Source: an uncultured Coriobacteriaceae bacterium | GTDB taxonomy: Bacteria > Actinomycetota > Coriobacteriia > Coriobacteriales > Eggerthellaceae | Direction of reading: 5' to 3' | Length of the DNA stretch: 64,000 nucleotides | Assembly (NCBI GenBank): GCA_900550055.1 | Contig: URQU01000002.1 | Location: forward strand, 1 to 64,000 | Shown: in pieces, positions 63,821 to 64,000 of the stretch | Numbering within the stretch: the stretch's first letter is position 1 | How the letters are laid out: the number at the start of each line of letters is the position of its first letter | Notes under the pieces: generated by a model | Told to the model about the DNA's origin: nothing | Database searches by the model: none | What the model saw: only the letters and a program-made list of their open reading frames with translations | Translations under genes and position numbers: made by a program

Positions 63821-64000
63821 CGCAGCGACCCGCTTTTCAGCTGCTCGAGGGTCACCGCATTGCTACCGGCTGATTCGATGCCGCCCTCGGCGACCGCACC
63901 GGTGAACCCTTGCGATCCGGAGCCGCTCCCGCCCTCGGCGGAATCGCCGTCAACGGATTCGCCGGCGTTCGCATCGTCCGGTGCGGTATCGTCCGCGGAG
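63817..64000 (-). CDS. C-terminal end of an unidentified protein (partial)
   Basis: About 60 codons ending in TLEQLKSGSLR and TGA are in the window. The visible part is a low-complexity Asp/Gly/Ser/Ala-rich segment and a short helical tail. Its stop overlaps the next start by ATGA, so it is cotranscribed with the two following genes. If this is a split cyanophycin-synthetase-like operon, the missing part could be a Mur-ligase domain, but that cannot be seen here. Confidence 0.6.
   Translation of the reverse strand, partial: SADDTAPDDANAGESVDGDSAEGGSGSGSQGFTGAVAEGGIESAGSNAVTLEQLKSGSLR

Overview
The window looks like chromosomal DNA of a GC-rich, Gram-positive anaerobe, most likely class Coriobacteriia and probably an Eggerthellaceae-like genus. 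This is inferred, not proven. The supporting features are a multi-membrane-span LuxR-type regulator, sortase-anchored surface proteins, MurT/GatD peptidoglycan amidation, an LCP ligase, hydrogenase maturation genes, a YedE/TusA/DUF3343 selenium-type cluster and a DUF1445/Pxp operon. No rRNA genes and no CRISPR array were seen.

Layout. The first 39 bases are the start of an amidinotransferase-like gene leaving the window. 0.7-21 kb: hydrogenase maturation genes hypF-hypC-hypD; central carbon genes pgi and ldh; a TraX-like membrane protein; an LCP protein; an ArsB/SLC13-type permease; a single-chain MurT-GatD fusion; tRNA-Thr; a universal stress protein; an APC permease; an acetamidase/formamidase; and yedE-tusA-DUF3343. 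21.2-25.8 kb: tRNA-fMet followed by a visibly less GC-rich island holding an AlbA_2/HATPase gene bracketed by arrays of 10-11 bp repeats, a two-gene zinc-ribbon module of unknown function and a decayed tyrosine integrase. 26-44.9 kb: a sodium:alanine symporter, a diguanylate cyclase, a SpaA-type surface protein, pdxS/pdxT with divergent pdxR (and a perfect parS-like site between them), an aminotransferase, a stress protein, a TSUP exporter, and a six-gene 5-oxoprolinase operon (pxpB-pxpC-accB-accC-DUF1445-pxpA). 45-54.4 kb: a giant VWA plus repeated pilin-domain adhesin facing a membrane LuxR regulator. 54.6-64 kb: cstA with an upstream unknown gene, class I fructose-bisphosphate aldolase, a four-gene envelope/stress-like set (YtxH, PRC-barrel, TVP38, TM2), and an operon that resembles a cyanophycin synthetase split into separate polypeptides.

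How the parts relate. Most genes form short single-strand operons bounded by clear intrinsic terminators. Pgi, aldolase and lactate dehydrogenase serve glycolysis and fermentation. PdxST/PdxR makes and senses PLP, which the neighbouring aminotransferase uses. The pxp operon feeds 5-oxoproline back to glutamate. The two LPXTG-like proteins need a sortase encoded elsewhere.

The most unusual signals are: (i) a dispersed structured repeat found three times, each time starting 4-9 nt after the stop codon of a minus-strand gene, with compensatory changes in its stems; (ii) the split cyanophycin-synthetase-like operon; (iii) the phased 10-11 bp repeat arrays around the AlbA_2 gene; (iv) a perfect parS-like 16-mer in the pdxS/pdxR intergenic region; and (v) TATACT-N6-ATG leaderless-type starts.
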